Shown here in pieces: positions 29,380 to 42,939 of a stretch of DNA of 64,000 bases (the first letter of the stretch is position 1; each line of letters opens with the position of its first letter). Made by a program: the position numbers and the translations under genes. A model generated the notes under the pieces. It saw nothing but the letters and a program-made list of their open reading frames with translations. It had not been told where the DNA came from and searched no databases. The stretch comes from Asparagopsis taxiformis (taxonomy: Eukaryota > Rhodophyta > Florideophyceae > Bonnemaisoniales > Bonnemaisoniaceae), in contig JALQPE010000064.1 of assembly GCA_030407315.1 (NCBI GenBank), forward strand, positions 1 to 64,000, given 5' to 3'.

Positions 29380-30510
29380 CTTACAGCAAGTCATCGTTAC
29401 GATGATTTTGCTGTAAGAAAACGTTTCCATTACAGTGGCCAAGAATTTTTTACCGGTAAAAAAATCGTGGCCGCTGTATGATTTGCTTTCTTACAGCAAA
29501 GTCATCGTTACGATGACTTTGCTGTAAGGAACCGTTTCCTTGCAGTGGCCAAAGAATTTTTTACCGGTAAAAAATCAGCAAGAAATTTTACCGGTAAAAA
29601 AATTGTGGCCGCTGTAATGAAACGTTTTTCTTACAGCAAAGTCATCGTAACGATGACTTTGCTGTCAGCACCCGCCGGAACTGCCAAAGCTGTAAGCAGT
29701 CTGGCTTCACCCTCTCCCCCATTTCTCTACTCCGCCTTCATCATCCCAGTCTCTCTGGTGACGACTGACGCCTTTCGTTTCCCCCCTCACGCCCCCTCTC
29801 GCAATGAAATACTCGTCTATTACCACGATAGGCTACTCGTACTGCCGCCTTAATTTTCCTCTACACACACCCTCCCATCCGTCTCTTCCGTACTACGATC
29901 CTAGGCTATCCTACCTTACAATTATAGTTGTATAGTAGTAGCTAGAGTCCTACTTACTGAAGACTATAGTGCACCGGAACGGCGCCGTTCCCGGCCGGGT
30001 TTAAATATATATTTTATGCCGTGAGGCACAGGTACCATATGGTCGCTGTGGCTCACGGCACAAGGAGTAGATTTTGCCACACCAACAGCCGTCCACCATC
30101 CCTCTCGTGATGTTCCTACTTCACACTTCGCTTCTCACGTGAGACAGCAGGGAGTTTCTTCCTTCTCCGATCTTGGTAAAGGTACCTTTACCAAGATGGG
30201 AGAAGGACGAGACACACTGCTGCTTACAACCGAAGCCGTTTACCAGGGTTCCTTACAGCAAAGTCATCGTTACGATGACTTTGCTGTAAGGAACCGTTTC
30301 CTCGCAGTGGCCAAAGAATTTTTTACCGGGTAAAAAATAAGCAAGAAATTTTACCGGGTAAAAAAATTGTGGGCCAGCTGTAATGATTTGCTGTAAGAAA
30401 ACGTTTCATTACAGCGGCCACAAATTTTTTACCCGGTAAAGAAATCATGGTGCTGTAATGAAACGTTTTTCTTACAGCAAAGTCATCGTAACGATGACTT
30501 TGCTGTCAGC
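29380..30510. repeat. Palindrome array A, copy 2 version
   Basis: Full 37-bp hairpins start at about 29380, 29491, 29631, 30253 and 30472; one near 30380 is reduced to a fragment. The large palindrome with GGTACC centre is at about 30146-30223 and the one with CATATG centre at about 30018-30061. The order is the mirror image of array A in copy 1. Several hairpins carry single-base losses, for example ACCGGT in place of ACCGGGT near 29450 and 29560. Confidence 0.88.
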
Positions 30511-30810
30511 ATCCCGGTAAACGGCCCGCACTGTAATGGGGTGACTGCTTCTCCTACATCGCTCTCTTACTGGTGTTCTACATGCTGCGTTGCTACACAA
30601 TTTCGCACCCACATCTTTCTAGTTTCTCTCCTTTTCGTATCCATAGGTATAGCAGTAGAAAAGTGGATAGTTTGCACTTCAGGCCGCAGATGCCTTCCTG
30701 CAGTCATGTCACGATTGTTGTAGTGTAGTCTATATATCTAGCGCTCTTGGAAGATGATGCACAGTCTATTGTCTCTGTCAATGCGTGTTTAAAATCTCTA
30801 TCAAAGTAGC

Positions 30811-33800
30811 TCAGTTAGCTGGCCCATATTTTCTACCATAGTCAGCAAATATCTCCTCATCAGCTTCAACGTCTCTGGTCAGAACGACCTTGACAGCATG
30901 GGGATTCTTGATATTTGAAGCAAAGTCCGGTTTGTCTATGGCATCGCCTTGTCGAAACTCGGCTGACTGTGTTCGACTCACCTCGGTCGCTTTCTCCGTT
31001 CCGTCAATGACCCGACAATCATTGAGGTAGCTGGTACAATTATAGATCGCTGGAACGAGCCAGACCTTCCGAACAGGTGCACCCCTCCCTATGTACGTGG
31101 TTTCCAATTCCATGTTGTAGTCTGGAACCTCTCTCCTGTGCACCCAAATCCTTCCGGGCGGTACATCACTGATCTCTGCGGTTCCGAGTCTCGAATCTTC
31201 GCATAGAAAATCGTCCCGTTGTACCAGCCAATGACCGTCCCCTTCTTCAGTTTCTTCGCCGCGAATACGCCAAACCCACCACCTCTTACCTCCGATTGCG
31301 AAACATAGACACAGTAGAATGCGGCATCAGCAGCCAGAATCGCGTCCGGGTCTATGCTCCAAAAAGGTGCATGTCCTCGGCCGGCCACTGGTCCATAGGC
31401 ACCCCGCTCAATCTGTGAAGCATAGACCCGTCCTTCTTCATTTGACGCAACGAACACAAGCAGATGGTTCGGCAATACTGTCACAGCAGGTAAACCTTCT
31501 GGTGCATCTGAGATGTGCTTCTGACAAAGCCTTGGAGCTTTTCCTGTGCCGGTACCGACTCGTCCCCCAAGAATACTCTCCACCTCACGCTGCAAGATCC
31601 CCCCATATCGCCCGGCTTTCACCTCACTGACGAAAGCATGCAGTATCCACTCCTGCGATGCATCGTGGCACCTTTTTTTCCTTCTCACACCCAATGAACC
31701 GACGATACGTACCATCCCTCAACGTCATACACGCTATGGCTGTGCTGTATGTTCCCGAGAAGAAATCCATCACGATATCGTTCTGCTTCGAAAATCGTTC
31801 CAGAAGCTCACGAAGAGTGGTCAACGCCTTCTGCTCATGGCGCAGTCGGTTGTTTCTGCCCATCGTATTGAGCTTCACCAGCCGACACCTCGGAACGTTG
31901 TCAATCGCGTTGGTGAACCCAGGGTGCCTCGATATGTCCGGATTGTGCAACCTGTAACCACCATATATCGTATGCAGCCATACCCTTCCCCCGCTTATAC
32001 GCATGGATAACGAAATCGTGCATATTATGCAGTGTGCACGTTTTCGTCGATGGATTGGACGTAAAGCTGTGTGGTCGGCGAGATAGCACGACTGGAACAC
32101 TGTCCACAATCATCTTGCCAGGCTCGGCATTTCTGATTGCATCCATCCATGCCACGAGTTGGCGCACGCTGGAATAGATTAGAGCATGACCGCCAGGCCG
32201 AAGAACTCGAACTATTTCACACGCAACACTCGCCAACTCTTCCGGCTCCAGAATATCGTACTCCGAGTTTTCTCTGCCGCCTTCCCGCCTCGTGTTGAAT
32301 GGAGGATCAGTGAGCACAAGCTGAACACTGTCCTCCAACACGGCCATCTTCCAGGAAACTAATTTTGTCCTCCACCTCTTTGGCTACATCAGTGGCGTCA
32401 CAATTCACAGTGTGAATGTAACGCCCCATCACAGCTTCCAGCTTGGTGACATATTCTGGCTTGGATTCCTTTCCGACGTCTACGAGCGGTGCTTCTGTAG
32501 GCGATACAGTGTCAACCTCCATAGCGTCATCCTCGGCCGCACCTTCTCTTGTTGCTGTTTCGCTAGCAACCGCCGCATTATCGTCCTCTCCACCACCGTG
32601 CTCCAGCCTAGCCTTCTTCCTCTGTGGCTCCAGACTATCCTCTTCTATATCCTCGCTGCCATTGTTTGGCACTGCTGCGGATAATTTCCATCTGCGCAGG
32701 TGCACCTTCAAGGATGCCAGGCTCGGGCGTATCCTCAAGACTGTGCAACTCATCCATGGTCAGAGGAAGCATTCGTTGCTCTCGGGTTCGCAATAACCAA
32801 GCCTTCAGCCTCCTCTGACCATCCAGGGCATGAGACGTGTTCAACTTGGCTCGCATGAACGAGTTCAAGCCGAACTTGTCAGGAGTGTCGAAAAGCAAGG
32901 CTCGAAGTCTCTGCATCAGCTGACCACGCTCGGCGAACACATTCACCTCAGTGACACATTGGCGTATCGACAGCAGGAAGGCGCTTGTCAATGATCGCAG
33001 CCTTGCATCCACAGCCACTGGAAGGTCGGCACAGAACCCGTTTTCACTGTCTACAGTTTTCGGGACAATGGTCAGGTTTTTCCGATGCTCCTCGACCGCG
33101 CAGCCATCAGACCGATTCGGGAGTGACCTGAAGCAAAGGCTCGCAGGATCGAATACCATGAAACGGCCAGCACATCGATTCAACATCCTCATACCCCAAC
33201 ACTCTTGCCCCGGTATCCCACGCAGCTAACACACGGTCGACAAAAAATCCAAGCTGGTTGGCTTGCGCACTGGATGTTGCAATTCCAACCATTCCACCAC
33301 CACCAATGGCCCCGGATGTGGCTCTGGCCCGCCTAGATGGCACACTGCCCATCTCCTTACTGCGAATAGCCAAGATACACTGGCACATCATAACCATCAG
33401 CCTCCTGAACCGCTTCTGGCTAGCCTGCAAAGAATCTTGCATGTCGGATGTAGCGCCGTCCAGAAAGTACCTGCTCGAAAGCAGTTCGCGGTTCAGTGGA
33501 GAGGACAATTCTCCGCGGGTGTCTTGCCAAACATTTCGACGGCACGAGAACTAGTCACCCCCACCTGTTTCGGAAACTCAACCATCCTCGGAGAATCACC
33601 CATCTCTGCATTGAGTCCCCATGCATGACAAAACATTTGCCACAGACGCAAATCAATCGCACTCGAATCTTCTGCTCGGTGATACGGCCGAAGCCACACA
33701 GGATAGACATGCATGAGCTGTACTGCGGTTTACCACTCAGGCTTGAAGCAATTTGGCCGCTTGGATCGCAGGACTTGATCCAGCCCAACACATCGGCCAT

Positions 33801-34281
33801 CCTCACAGACGAAATATGAGCGTACTTGTCCTTTCCGTTTTGGACCCAGTACTCGTCTCTGAGATCAACGGCGATCATCAGATACTCAACAAACATCATG
33901 CGCCTTTGCAGGCCTGCAATGTCGTTGGATGTCGTCGCTCTCACACGGTCCAGCACAACAGCAGTACTGCTGTTGGTGTCCGCCACGATAGACTCTTCTC
34001 GCATAGGAATCGTAACGCCAGGAGGAAGAGACGCCCTTCTCCATTCCACGTACAATTGCCATGCAGCGGTGCGCTCCATCCAATATCTCCAGAACGCCTT
34101 CTCGAAACCTGCCAGTCACGGGATGAGCTGTGTCATAACCGCTGTTGCGAATGCTCTCCATGAGCGCTTCCACATGACTTGCATCAACATCGCGAATCGA
34201 TACGAATTTGCTGACTTGATTGGGGTCGATGAACACCCATCCGTCGTGCTTTTCACCGTGATTGTGGAACGTTCCTTCCAT
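30811..34281 (-). pseudogene. ParB-like / DNA methyltransferase / SET fusion, decayed copy
   Basis: It aligns over its full length with the copy 1 gene, with the start ATG at 34281. Several indels break the frame (near 34050, 33720, 33500, 33160, 32690, 32330, 31960, 31690, 31440 and 31120). The ParB box, DPPFNTR, DFFSGTYST and the SET end ADYGRKYG are all still readable, the last with the final W changed to G. The good conservation of motifs with indels scattered suggests fairly recent loss of function. Confidence 0.85.
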
Positions 34282-34795
34282 GGCGAACAAAGGTAGAGTT
34301 TTTAAAGAAAGGGATAGTTGGTTGCTGCTTGACCAGGGTGGCGCAAAGCAGAAGTTGGTTGTTTAAAACAAAGTGTCAGCGAGTGGTAGCAATTCGGTGG
34401 CTGTTTCCTTTCCACCCCTGTCCGAACCTTTACAAGATAACTACATCGACTGTTAGCTCAATAATCAATGTAATACTAAAGTAATACTCAAAATATTTTT
34501 CCATGCAATTTATTGGGCCCGTAACATCTCTAAGCGTATCTTTGTAGTCCAATCGTATGCATCCGACATTCACTTCTAGAACGATTATTCACATCAAATT
34601 TTTATGCTGCAATCAGTTCATGGCAGACATCATCCACACGGACGTGTCAATTTTGTCAATTGTCCATTCTATTTCTACACCACCTAAACATCTCTTCTGG
34701 ACCTTTCCAATCCTCCTAGTATATACTACTCTTTAGCAGAAGGTAACGGTTAGGCTTTCACTAATACAACAATTCTATCCCATAGCTATCCCAAC

Positions 34796-36202
34796 ATGCT
34801 TCCTCTCGCTCCAAACGACGTTATAGAAGTTCAATGGGAACTTCGCCGTTTGGGAGGAAACGAAAAATTGTGTGGTGGTCTGCAATCGTCAAGGAAATTA
34901 CTCAGGTCAAGACTGAAACAGACCCATTCCTCCATGCATTGCTCGAATACAAAGCTGAATATGGTTTCGACTCTACCCTTTCTCAAGTCAAGATTTCAGA
35001 TCGTAATGAGCTCGTCGACAAGGATTCCGGAAGGGTTCTCCCGTGGCGAAGTGGTGAGCTTCGCAGTATGGACTCACCTGCATCCCCAGCAGAGAGAGAC
35101 CCGGACTACGGCATTGACTACACTCGCCACCGCCACCGCGGCATCCTTCAGGATTGCACTGCGGATCAAATGAAGAAGACCATAGCAGAAATGCTGGCAA
35201 GATTGGAAAAGCTGGAGTCAGCTGCCAAACATCCTCTTCCCCCTCCATTCGATTCCAACAGTTCCATGACCTCCTCTGCTCTGACTGTATGTAGCATTCT
35301 GTTTAGAAGCTTGGTGTGTACACGGACAAGCCCCTCTCCCTCCGGATGACAAAATCGAGCACTCCAGGGGAATGCGACAAACATCGCAAGAAGAAATCAG
35401 AGTACAGGCTGACTGCTCCCTTGCTCAATTCCGCACTATTGCCATTCAATGCAAGGCGAAAGAGAATCGTGACGTTCTCTTCCAGCCGTCCTTTGAGGAC
35501 ATCACCTTTCCCTCTGGAAATGAGTCGGATCTTTCCATCATTTTCCCCACCTTTCAGGCACTATGTGACTCCATAGGTACCTCGCAACACGGGTTCCAGA
35601 AAATATTGGTGAAGAGCAGGGCGGAACGCCATGGAGGCAGCTCATCGATTGTCCGAATTTTAGGAAATCTAGTCGACGTTGATTGCTCTCATGATGCTCC
35701 TTCTTCCGCATTTCTCGTCGGCTCATCTGCTTACGTCCTGTCCAGCCCAGACCAACGTATGACAGTTCTTTGCAGAGACTCCTACGAGTTTGACCATGTC
35801 AACAATACATTTTTACATCCCCTATGTCTTAGCCAACTATCACAGTCTAGCATCGTGGACTCTTTCCACCTACGTGATAAGGCTACTGTTACCTATGGAG
35901 CAACGTTTTCGTTACTGTGGAGACGTATTCAGCGCCGAGCTTGTTACAGCACTTTCCAGCCTCTATCAACCGCAGAGACGTTTGGTACACTACATCTACG
36001 CTTACCTTGCTGTATTTTCAGTGGTACTACTATATGCCAGGAGCTTGAAGACATTGGCTATGAGGCTATCTCTCGTCTTGGCTTCAATGCGGATTCAGAC
36101 ACTACCCACCCACCCTCTCCTCCACCTGCCACCTGCAGTCCGGAGCAAAATGATAAAGCACACCTATCCGTAGTTATCCTGTTCCTGGGTATTCCATTCT
36201 AG
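34796..36202 (+). pseudogene. Gene X: possible Tudor-like N-terminus plus unknown domain
   Basis: Two consecutive open stretches overlap here. The first begins at ATG 34796 with PNDVIEVQWEL; after a one-base shift near 34850 it continues as VWWSAIVKEI, LLEYKAEYGFDS, QVKISD and LPWRSGELRS up to 35349. The pattern of short aromatic-rich strands (D.IEV.W, WW.A.V, L.Y.A..GF) is like Tudor or related chromatin-reader folds; this is inference. A helical ADQMKKTIAEMLARLEKLES follows. The second stretch, 35372-36202, encodes about 275 residues of unknown fold. It is convergent with the 508-aa homologue. A spliced gene rather than a broken one cannot be excluded, but the shift near 34850 has no intron-like sequence. 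Copy 1 keeps only the 3' end. Confidence 0.55.
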
Positions 36203-36446
36203 AGCTCCTGTGGCCATCAATTTCTAGTAAAGACGGATACCCTCGCCCCTTCCTACTTCGACTATTCCACTACCTGTCTCTGCGCTTTTCCTTCGACTTG
36301 ACACTATCGTCTGACTGGTTTCCTGATGTCTCGTACCTATCTACTTCCATCTATTACAAAATTCAACTCAACAGAAATTTTATTTCTTCATTCTTCGTCT
36401 ACTACACCGAAACTGGTTTCAATCCGATACTACTCCCCTTCATTCT

Positions 36447-37916
36447 CTATTTCTCACCGTCCTCTTCCATAGACCTGAAGCTCTCCTCCAGCACTGATTC
36501 ACCCCCATCGTCTACATTCAGTTCTTCATATCTATCACGCGATATATTCAAAACCTCCTCATTCACGAACCGACTACTCACCCGCTCCCCGGGAAGAAGC
36601 AGTTTCACTGCTTCATTGATTTCCCGGATTTGCGCTCCTCCCACCTCTGCTCCACTTTGAAATTTCAAAATCGTTCGGAACCCGTATGCAAGTATGTAGA
36701 TGAATTGCAAGGAGTATTCTGAACGTCGCAGGAACATGTTCTTATCAGAACATTGCGTGTAGGCGACTGCAAAGTTCAGTGCAACCTCTACTAAATTGAT
36801 CCTCCTAGTCAAAAATCTCTTGTCCGGTTCTCCAATTATTGAACTTCGTACTCGACTTTGAATAGCATTTCTTTTCGCAACGCAATGAAGTCGCGAAGAA
36901 TCTTCATATTCTTGTCATCCATTGCTGCACGCTCCGCTGCATTCATTTTCCTCTGCGCCGAGTACAGACTTGGAACTGACTCAATGTCCAGCCCACCGTC
37001 GTGCAAATGATGCTCCATTCGGACTGAACCTTGAAACCCACTGTATAGAACGAATCCAAGATCTCGGATGAACCGGTTTCGCACATGATCTCTGGACTTG
37101 TTCATAAACCCGGTCACTGCCGTCAGTGCCGATTTCGTCACAGTGATGCCTACCTCCTTTCTGTGCAACGGCCCATTGTCACCAACCTTTCTTCGCTTCT
37201 GCTTTCGAGCGGCCCCATCACTTCCCTCGGACGTCCCATGCATTCCATCCATGCGAGCAGAGTCCGTCCGCGAATTGTCTCCTCAATGGTCCCGGTAGTC
37301 ACATACCCCGCGCCCTCCACCGTTCGATACCTTCCGACGTTCCATTGGAGCTGGAACGGTCTCCTCCCTGTCTGAAAGAATTGTTTTCACAATTATTCTT
37401 GATAAAGAGTCACAACTCGGCAGCGCAATTCAATGTGGTTCCGGCCGGCAAGCGTCCTATTGAACACATCCTTTCGCTCATTGCTCTGCCTGGCGAACAT
37501 CAGCGTATTGATTAGCTGGCATCCGTTGAAATGCCTATCCCTCTTATCCACCATTGCCTTCGTGTACGTTGGAACAACAGCACACAGCACAGCACACACC
37601 ATTTCGAACGTGAACGATTTCTCCGCATCCTGCGCAATGCGGAGACGTTCCCTGTCCTTCTCGGAGGCGATCTTCTTCGGATGTCCTTGTCCCTGGCTCA
37701 GAAGCCCATCGACGATGCTCTTGACCTCCTGCATATCGGTGTTTAGCATGGAGACAGTCTTGGCGACATTTCCGAGAGTCTCGCGTAATTGAATGGTGCT
37801 CTTCTCGACGGCATCCATTTTATCACTTAGGGCTTTCAGCTCTGCAGTGATGTTGAAAAGCCCTCACGCGTTATTTCGGAAAATGCGGCGATGCTTACGG
37901 AGGTTTCGGGATTCAT
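36447..37916 (-). pseudogene. Homologue of the 508-aa protein, decayed copy
   Basis: Three open blocks (37393-37818, 36836-37252, 36447-36812) align with the copy 1 protein from ATG 37916. Indels near 37855, 37390, 37300 and 36835 break the frame, and a deletion near 36455 removes the acidic C-terminal tail. The bipartite basic KQKRRKVG signal is still present. Confidence 0.85.
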
Positions 37917-38429
37917 GTTGAACTTGCAATTGGAGTTTGCCAAAGGAGAAGTGGAGAAGTGCTTTGAAGGAAGGATGCCACGCTTAGTACAGCAGTGTTG
38001 TAGCAAATATCATTCCAGTGGATGCATCCATCCTGTTCTACTCTACATAATAATAATGCTTCCCAGCGCTCCGTAACGGTTTATTTTTCATAATTTTAGT
38101 GGTGGATGGTGCGTATTCTTTCCTTTGCCACCACCCACGTCCTGTGCATACCACACCTCGCTACCAGACTGACGTCTCCTACTCGACACTTTCAATGCAA
38201 AGATAGATAAGTATAATTTGAAAATGCTAAACTCAACATAATATAGCTACTCTGTACATTCTCTCCTTACGGTGAGACAAACGAGATATGTTCAATCTTC
38301 CCAATCTTTCATTCTACGTCCTATTCAACATCTAGCTTCCCTGCACCCAACTATCTGTAAAGCACCATCACAATTACTATAGTCGTATACCACACCCATT
38401 CCAGTATTTACCTTCACACCAACACTATG

Positions 38430-38829
38430 CACCACATTTCCTGTCAAGTCCACTCCACCAGACAGTGTTGTGAACCAATGCACGGTACTACCCGCAGACA
38501 ATACAATTTGCTATCTACACTACTGTCTACAGATTTCCCCAGACAGTGCAGTAATACAATACAATGCATTGCCTCAGACAGTAAAATGTACTGTCTGCAC
38601 ATACTGTCTGGCGGCAATACTTCCGGACAGTAAAATTTACTGTTCTGGACAGTAAATTTTACTGTTTTTGGTACTGTCCAGATTTCGTGCCAGTTTACTG
38701 CTGCAGCAGTATTCTGAAATTTCCAGACAGTAAATTTTACTGTCTCCGCGCACTGTCTTGGCCAGACAGTAATTTTTACTGTCCCAGACAGTAAATTTAC
38801 TGTCTTTTTTCATTCTCAACACCGTAGTG
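38430..38829 (-). repeat. Type I terminal repeat of copy 2
   Basis: Inverted counterpart of 3-420: ACAGTAAATTTACTGT-like boxes and the end TCATTCTCAACACCGTAGTG. The next base starts copy 3 transposase sequence. Confidence 0.9.
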
Positions 38830-40892
38830 GTGTCGATGCATTCCGATACTTGCTCCTGGCATGCGTCGATGTTTGCCCGTTCACTACCGAAGTGTATGCA
38901 TTCTTCGTGCCACCAGTACTGCTCAGGTCATATTTGCGGAAACTGCAGATGTGGCACGGAGAGTTTGATGTGTGTCCAAGAACATCCAGGGTATGTGAAA
39001 CTGCAGGATAGTCTCCAATGCTCCCCACTGGGTCTAGAAATACCACAACATCTTCTCCCTCTGCATTTTTCGTTGGGAAACCCTCTGTGCTTCCTCGCAC
39101 TATATCTTGAACGATATATCGCAATACACAATTTGTGGACACTCCCGGAGGTGGCAAACCAATCACTCAAACCGCTTGGTAGCTTCCCCTTTTCCGAGGC
39201 GGTAGATTGAGAGGTAACATATAGCATCCACCAAAACTTCCCTTCCTGCTTGTGAATGGTTCAAAGTCATCCGTGTAAAGCAGAAATCGGTAAACAAAGT
39301 AGTTTCGACCATCCTCCAGCTTTCCCCAACATGGTGCATCTTCTCGCGGAGACGCTGGGTGCCATTGCGACCTGTGGTCTCCGAAACCATCCGAGAACAC
39401 CCCTGAAACACGAATTTCTTCATAGTTGGGGCTTCCTAGTCTATCGGGCGGGTTTCTGGCTTCAGCAAAGCTCGCGCCCGGTGAAAAGCAAAGTAACATG
39501 GTGGATGCTTCTCCGACCTGCTCTTTCAAATACCTGTTCACCAATACGACGTGTGGAACAATATCACCCTCTTCCATTCCAATGGTAATAGAACGGTTAT
39601 CACGTCCCCAGCTCGTGTTCCTTTTCCCTTGGCTCCTGCTCCGATTACACATTGCGATATCGCTCGCAGAGCATGCTGCCTCTCCCATTCCAATAGATGT
39701 GACATTCGCGGCTGCAGATATTTTTCGACATGCACATCATGCTCACCGTCGTGTCGAGCCTCATAGGTAACTATGGTCCTAGCATGAAGTTCCCACAACG
39801 ACGTAACCGCCACTCTTCTCCTCTTCGGTTTCCCACCATCTCTGTCATTCTTCCTGAACCCTTTTGCTCTTTCGATGACGGCAACCTGACGAGCTCCTGG
39901 ATGACATCGGATTCGAATTGCTGTTCCATCAGGTACATAATGTGCTTCAAACCCTTTTTCCCATCGCTGTCAATGGGAACAACTGCTGTGCGAACGAATG
40001 GGTCGCTCAAAACACCCCTCCTGCACTTTGCAATGAACGAATCTTCAATGCTGCACTCTGCGGTTGATTTTTCTCCTTCCGAGCTTCGATTGTTCGCATC
40101 ACTGCGGAATGCTTCAAAGATTGGTCGAGTCTGGACATCTTTCAGAGCCCATGTGCTTGGGAGTACAATACGAACTTTCGCCATTCCTCCACAATTGTCT
40201 CTGTCATCTGTTGTTCCACGGGTTCCTACTGCACCTCGATGCTGTGCAGCTCTTGCTCCGCTCTTTCGAAGGTCTATCGGAAACTCGATGTCACAGCTCT
40301 TTGCATAGCAGTGTTTCCTCAGAATGGTAGTATCTTCTGTCGCATCACAGAGTCCGACGGGACGTGCTCACTTGGATCTCTGCGGAATTCATTCGAACAG
40401 GGTACCTTCATAGTGGGCTCTTGTCATTCTTTGAGTTCCACTCAGCTGAAGAGCCCCATACATCGCAGGCCATTGTAGTAATGCCTTGAAATCACCACAT
40501 GCTTCATCCCCAGCATTTCGGTCTATCGGGCCTCCAGTTGAAATGGAATCAGAACCTCGTCCGGTTGCTTCTTCCGATTCCATTAGCGTGCTCGATGCTA
40601 CGTAGATGTCACTTCCAGCTTCATAGTTGTTGCTGTACACATCAATACAACCTTCTATTGTGTCACCCATAGGGATTGGGGACTCCAATAGGTCATCTGT
40701 GGTACACTCACGTCGTAGCTCATTACCTCTCAGGATTTCTTTGTTCATGCAGGCTGCATCACTGCTGCGGATTTCTCCCTGCAGTTTCCCAGGAAGCTGT
40801 TTACTGGGACTGACCACATTGAGTGAATCGAATCTCGCCTTTGTCCTACGACTTGTGGTTTTCTTTCGAATAGGAGTCCGTCTCGGAGCCAT
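38830..40892 (-). pseudogene. CACTA transposase N-terminal two thirds, truncated and frameshifted
   Basis: It matches the copy 1 chimera from ATG 40892 to the codons for SKYRNAS, where the type I end of copy 2 interrupts it. Indels near 40380-40400, 40320, 39940, 39580 and 39170 break the frame. The catalytic TDDFEPF and GDYPAVSH segments remain readable. Sequence is closer to copy 2 than to copy 1 at several shared changes, for example the in-frame stop where the others read VRVIGLPPPG. Confidence 0.85.
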
Positions 40893-42939
40893 CTTGATGT
40901 TTTTGTTCTTTTCTTCTTCGCTCAGTTTTGTTGCATAGAATACAACTCTAAACTTCTATGACATGACTACTATCTCAATACAGAATTAATTTTAACCGTT
41001 ACGGAACCATTACAGGCTTTCATTCGATCCAATGAACTGGTTCACCACAATGGTTAGTATGTACCTCTAGCGCACAAAATGCAATCGAACCCGTTTAGCT
41101 CACCACATGATTCATCATGCATATTCCAACAACCTATTTCATCCAGACACTCTACCTCGCTTCTTCTTCCATACCATTGATTCCTATCAATCTATTCTAC
41201 GTGAGTTTTATACATTTACTACGATCCACCTCTTCTACAAGTCTGAAAAATTCATTTCTACACTAACTTTTGCTGCTCACAAATAACTGGTTCCCGTGCA
41301 GGTCACTGCTTGAATTTCTTCCTATTGGTGTACTCGGCTGCAAAGGATTCATATGCTATTTAAACTGTGATCATATAAATGGCCTTCAATGTGCTCCAAT
41401 AGACCATACAATCATGAACACCAATATGAATTCTGTTGAACTACCAATTCACTACTGCGATTCAGTTTTCTTCCATCCCAAATCTCATTGACTTCCTAGC
41501 GTAGTCGATTCGAAATTCTTTCTCCTCGTCAGTTGATCAGTACTCCCTCTGAATCTGATTTTCTCATATACGTAGTTCCTACTCGTATACTCTACCATAT
41601 TCTCGGCCCTATTCACAAGGTGAAAACACGGTCTCTCGTTTAATCGTACTCGGTGTGATATCTCAAATTAGCATACATTTATATATTGCAATGCAGACTC
41701 ACTGCTCGCTTGCAGCATGAAAATTATAAAAATTCTTCGACACTGCTGTTTCCTAGCCGCCCACATCCACGTGGCCCGCTTTGACTGCCTGCCAAGTGTG
41801 CTCGGAGCATGCAATTTTGTCATCGATATATAACATCCACATCATCACTGGAAGCGCGGACTCCTCGTCCAGGATAGTGCGCCATTTTTCTTACTCTTCT
41901 TTCTTACTCTTCACATCCCCCTTTCCTGTAGGCCCCATATGCTAGTGTTTTTCCTATATTTCTGTAGTGATGACATCATTCTAGACCATAAAAGGCGGTA
42001 GAAGATACGATAATGTGCGCCTCTTCTGCCAGATCATGTGCTTCCAAGCGTAATTCGAAGCCTAGGCATCGTTTTCCTGGGCCTCCCATCGCACCGCTCT
42101 GTTTCAAAATTATCCCTCAATTGTTCTCCTACACATCTTTTCCGCCCGCAGAGTGCTACTTAAACGACAGATTCTGGAAATCCCTGTTTCCATCTCCATA
42201 TCCGTCGGAAAACAGAGCATCAATAATTACGGTTTGGAAGCGGTATAGCTGGTACGTCACCACATTTCACGCCACTAACCCAGTATTCTATTTATTTTGT
42301 CTTTCTCAGGTTTTTAGTCGGTGAGTTTTCCACTTCTCCTTTCATTCATCTTTCTCTTTCACTCCTCCATTTTTGTTGCTCTGCCTGTGAGTACAGATTT
42401 CGATTTGGGATGCAATGGTATTTGTTAAGGTACGTTAGTCTCCTGGTAACCATCAGTTTCCCTCTCCAATTCAACGTCACTAACTTGTTTCCTTTCACAA
42501 CATCATTTTTTATTCTTCTCTTCATTTCCTAGCTTATTCATGCAGCTCAATCAGTTGATAGATTTGTAGACTTTTCTAGTAGTTTTAGTTTTACTCGTCA
42601 GAATAGTGTTGGTTGTAGTAGCAGTTTTAACATAGGGATAGTTTACTCTCAATGTAGCCTGCGCAAATAAACAAATCCAGAGAGAAGCTTCCCACATTGC
42701 ACCCTCTTATATTGCTAACTATCCTACCGCTGGTACCACTCTCTAGCTCATAGTCACTACGAAATAAAAATTCCTAGCCGTACTATTGTGTCCGTTCCCA
42801 CGTACATACAGCCCATGACCATCCTCATAGCACTAGAACTGCCTCCCTCTACCCCAAAAGGTGCCCACGACAGCATGACGCACCATCTCATCCACCGCTC
42901 CCAGACACTGAATTTTACTATATCAGGACACTACTATTA
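40893..42939. other. Transposase upstream region of copy 3
   Basis: It is homologous to 16753-18555 but holds about 450 bp of different sequence near 41060-41520, and the foldback hairpin is reduced. No gene is seen. A TATATA-rich stretch near 41820-41832 corresponds to the one near 17356. Confidence 0.5.

Larger units (their letters stand above)
23292..38829 (-). mobile_element. CACTA-type transposon, copy 2 (inverted, decayed)
   Basis: It starts with the type II end CACTACGGTGTTGAAAAGG and finishes with the type I end at 38829. Gene order mirrors copy 1: transposase, palindrome array, methyltransferase/SET gene, gene X, 508-aa gene. The ParB/dioxygenase-like gene and palindrome array B are missing. 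All genes carry frameshifts or small deletions. The flanks (CCA on the left, GTG on the right) do not match, so it did not enter this site by simple transposition or was later rearranged. Confidence 0.85.
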
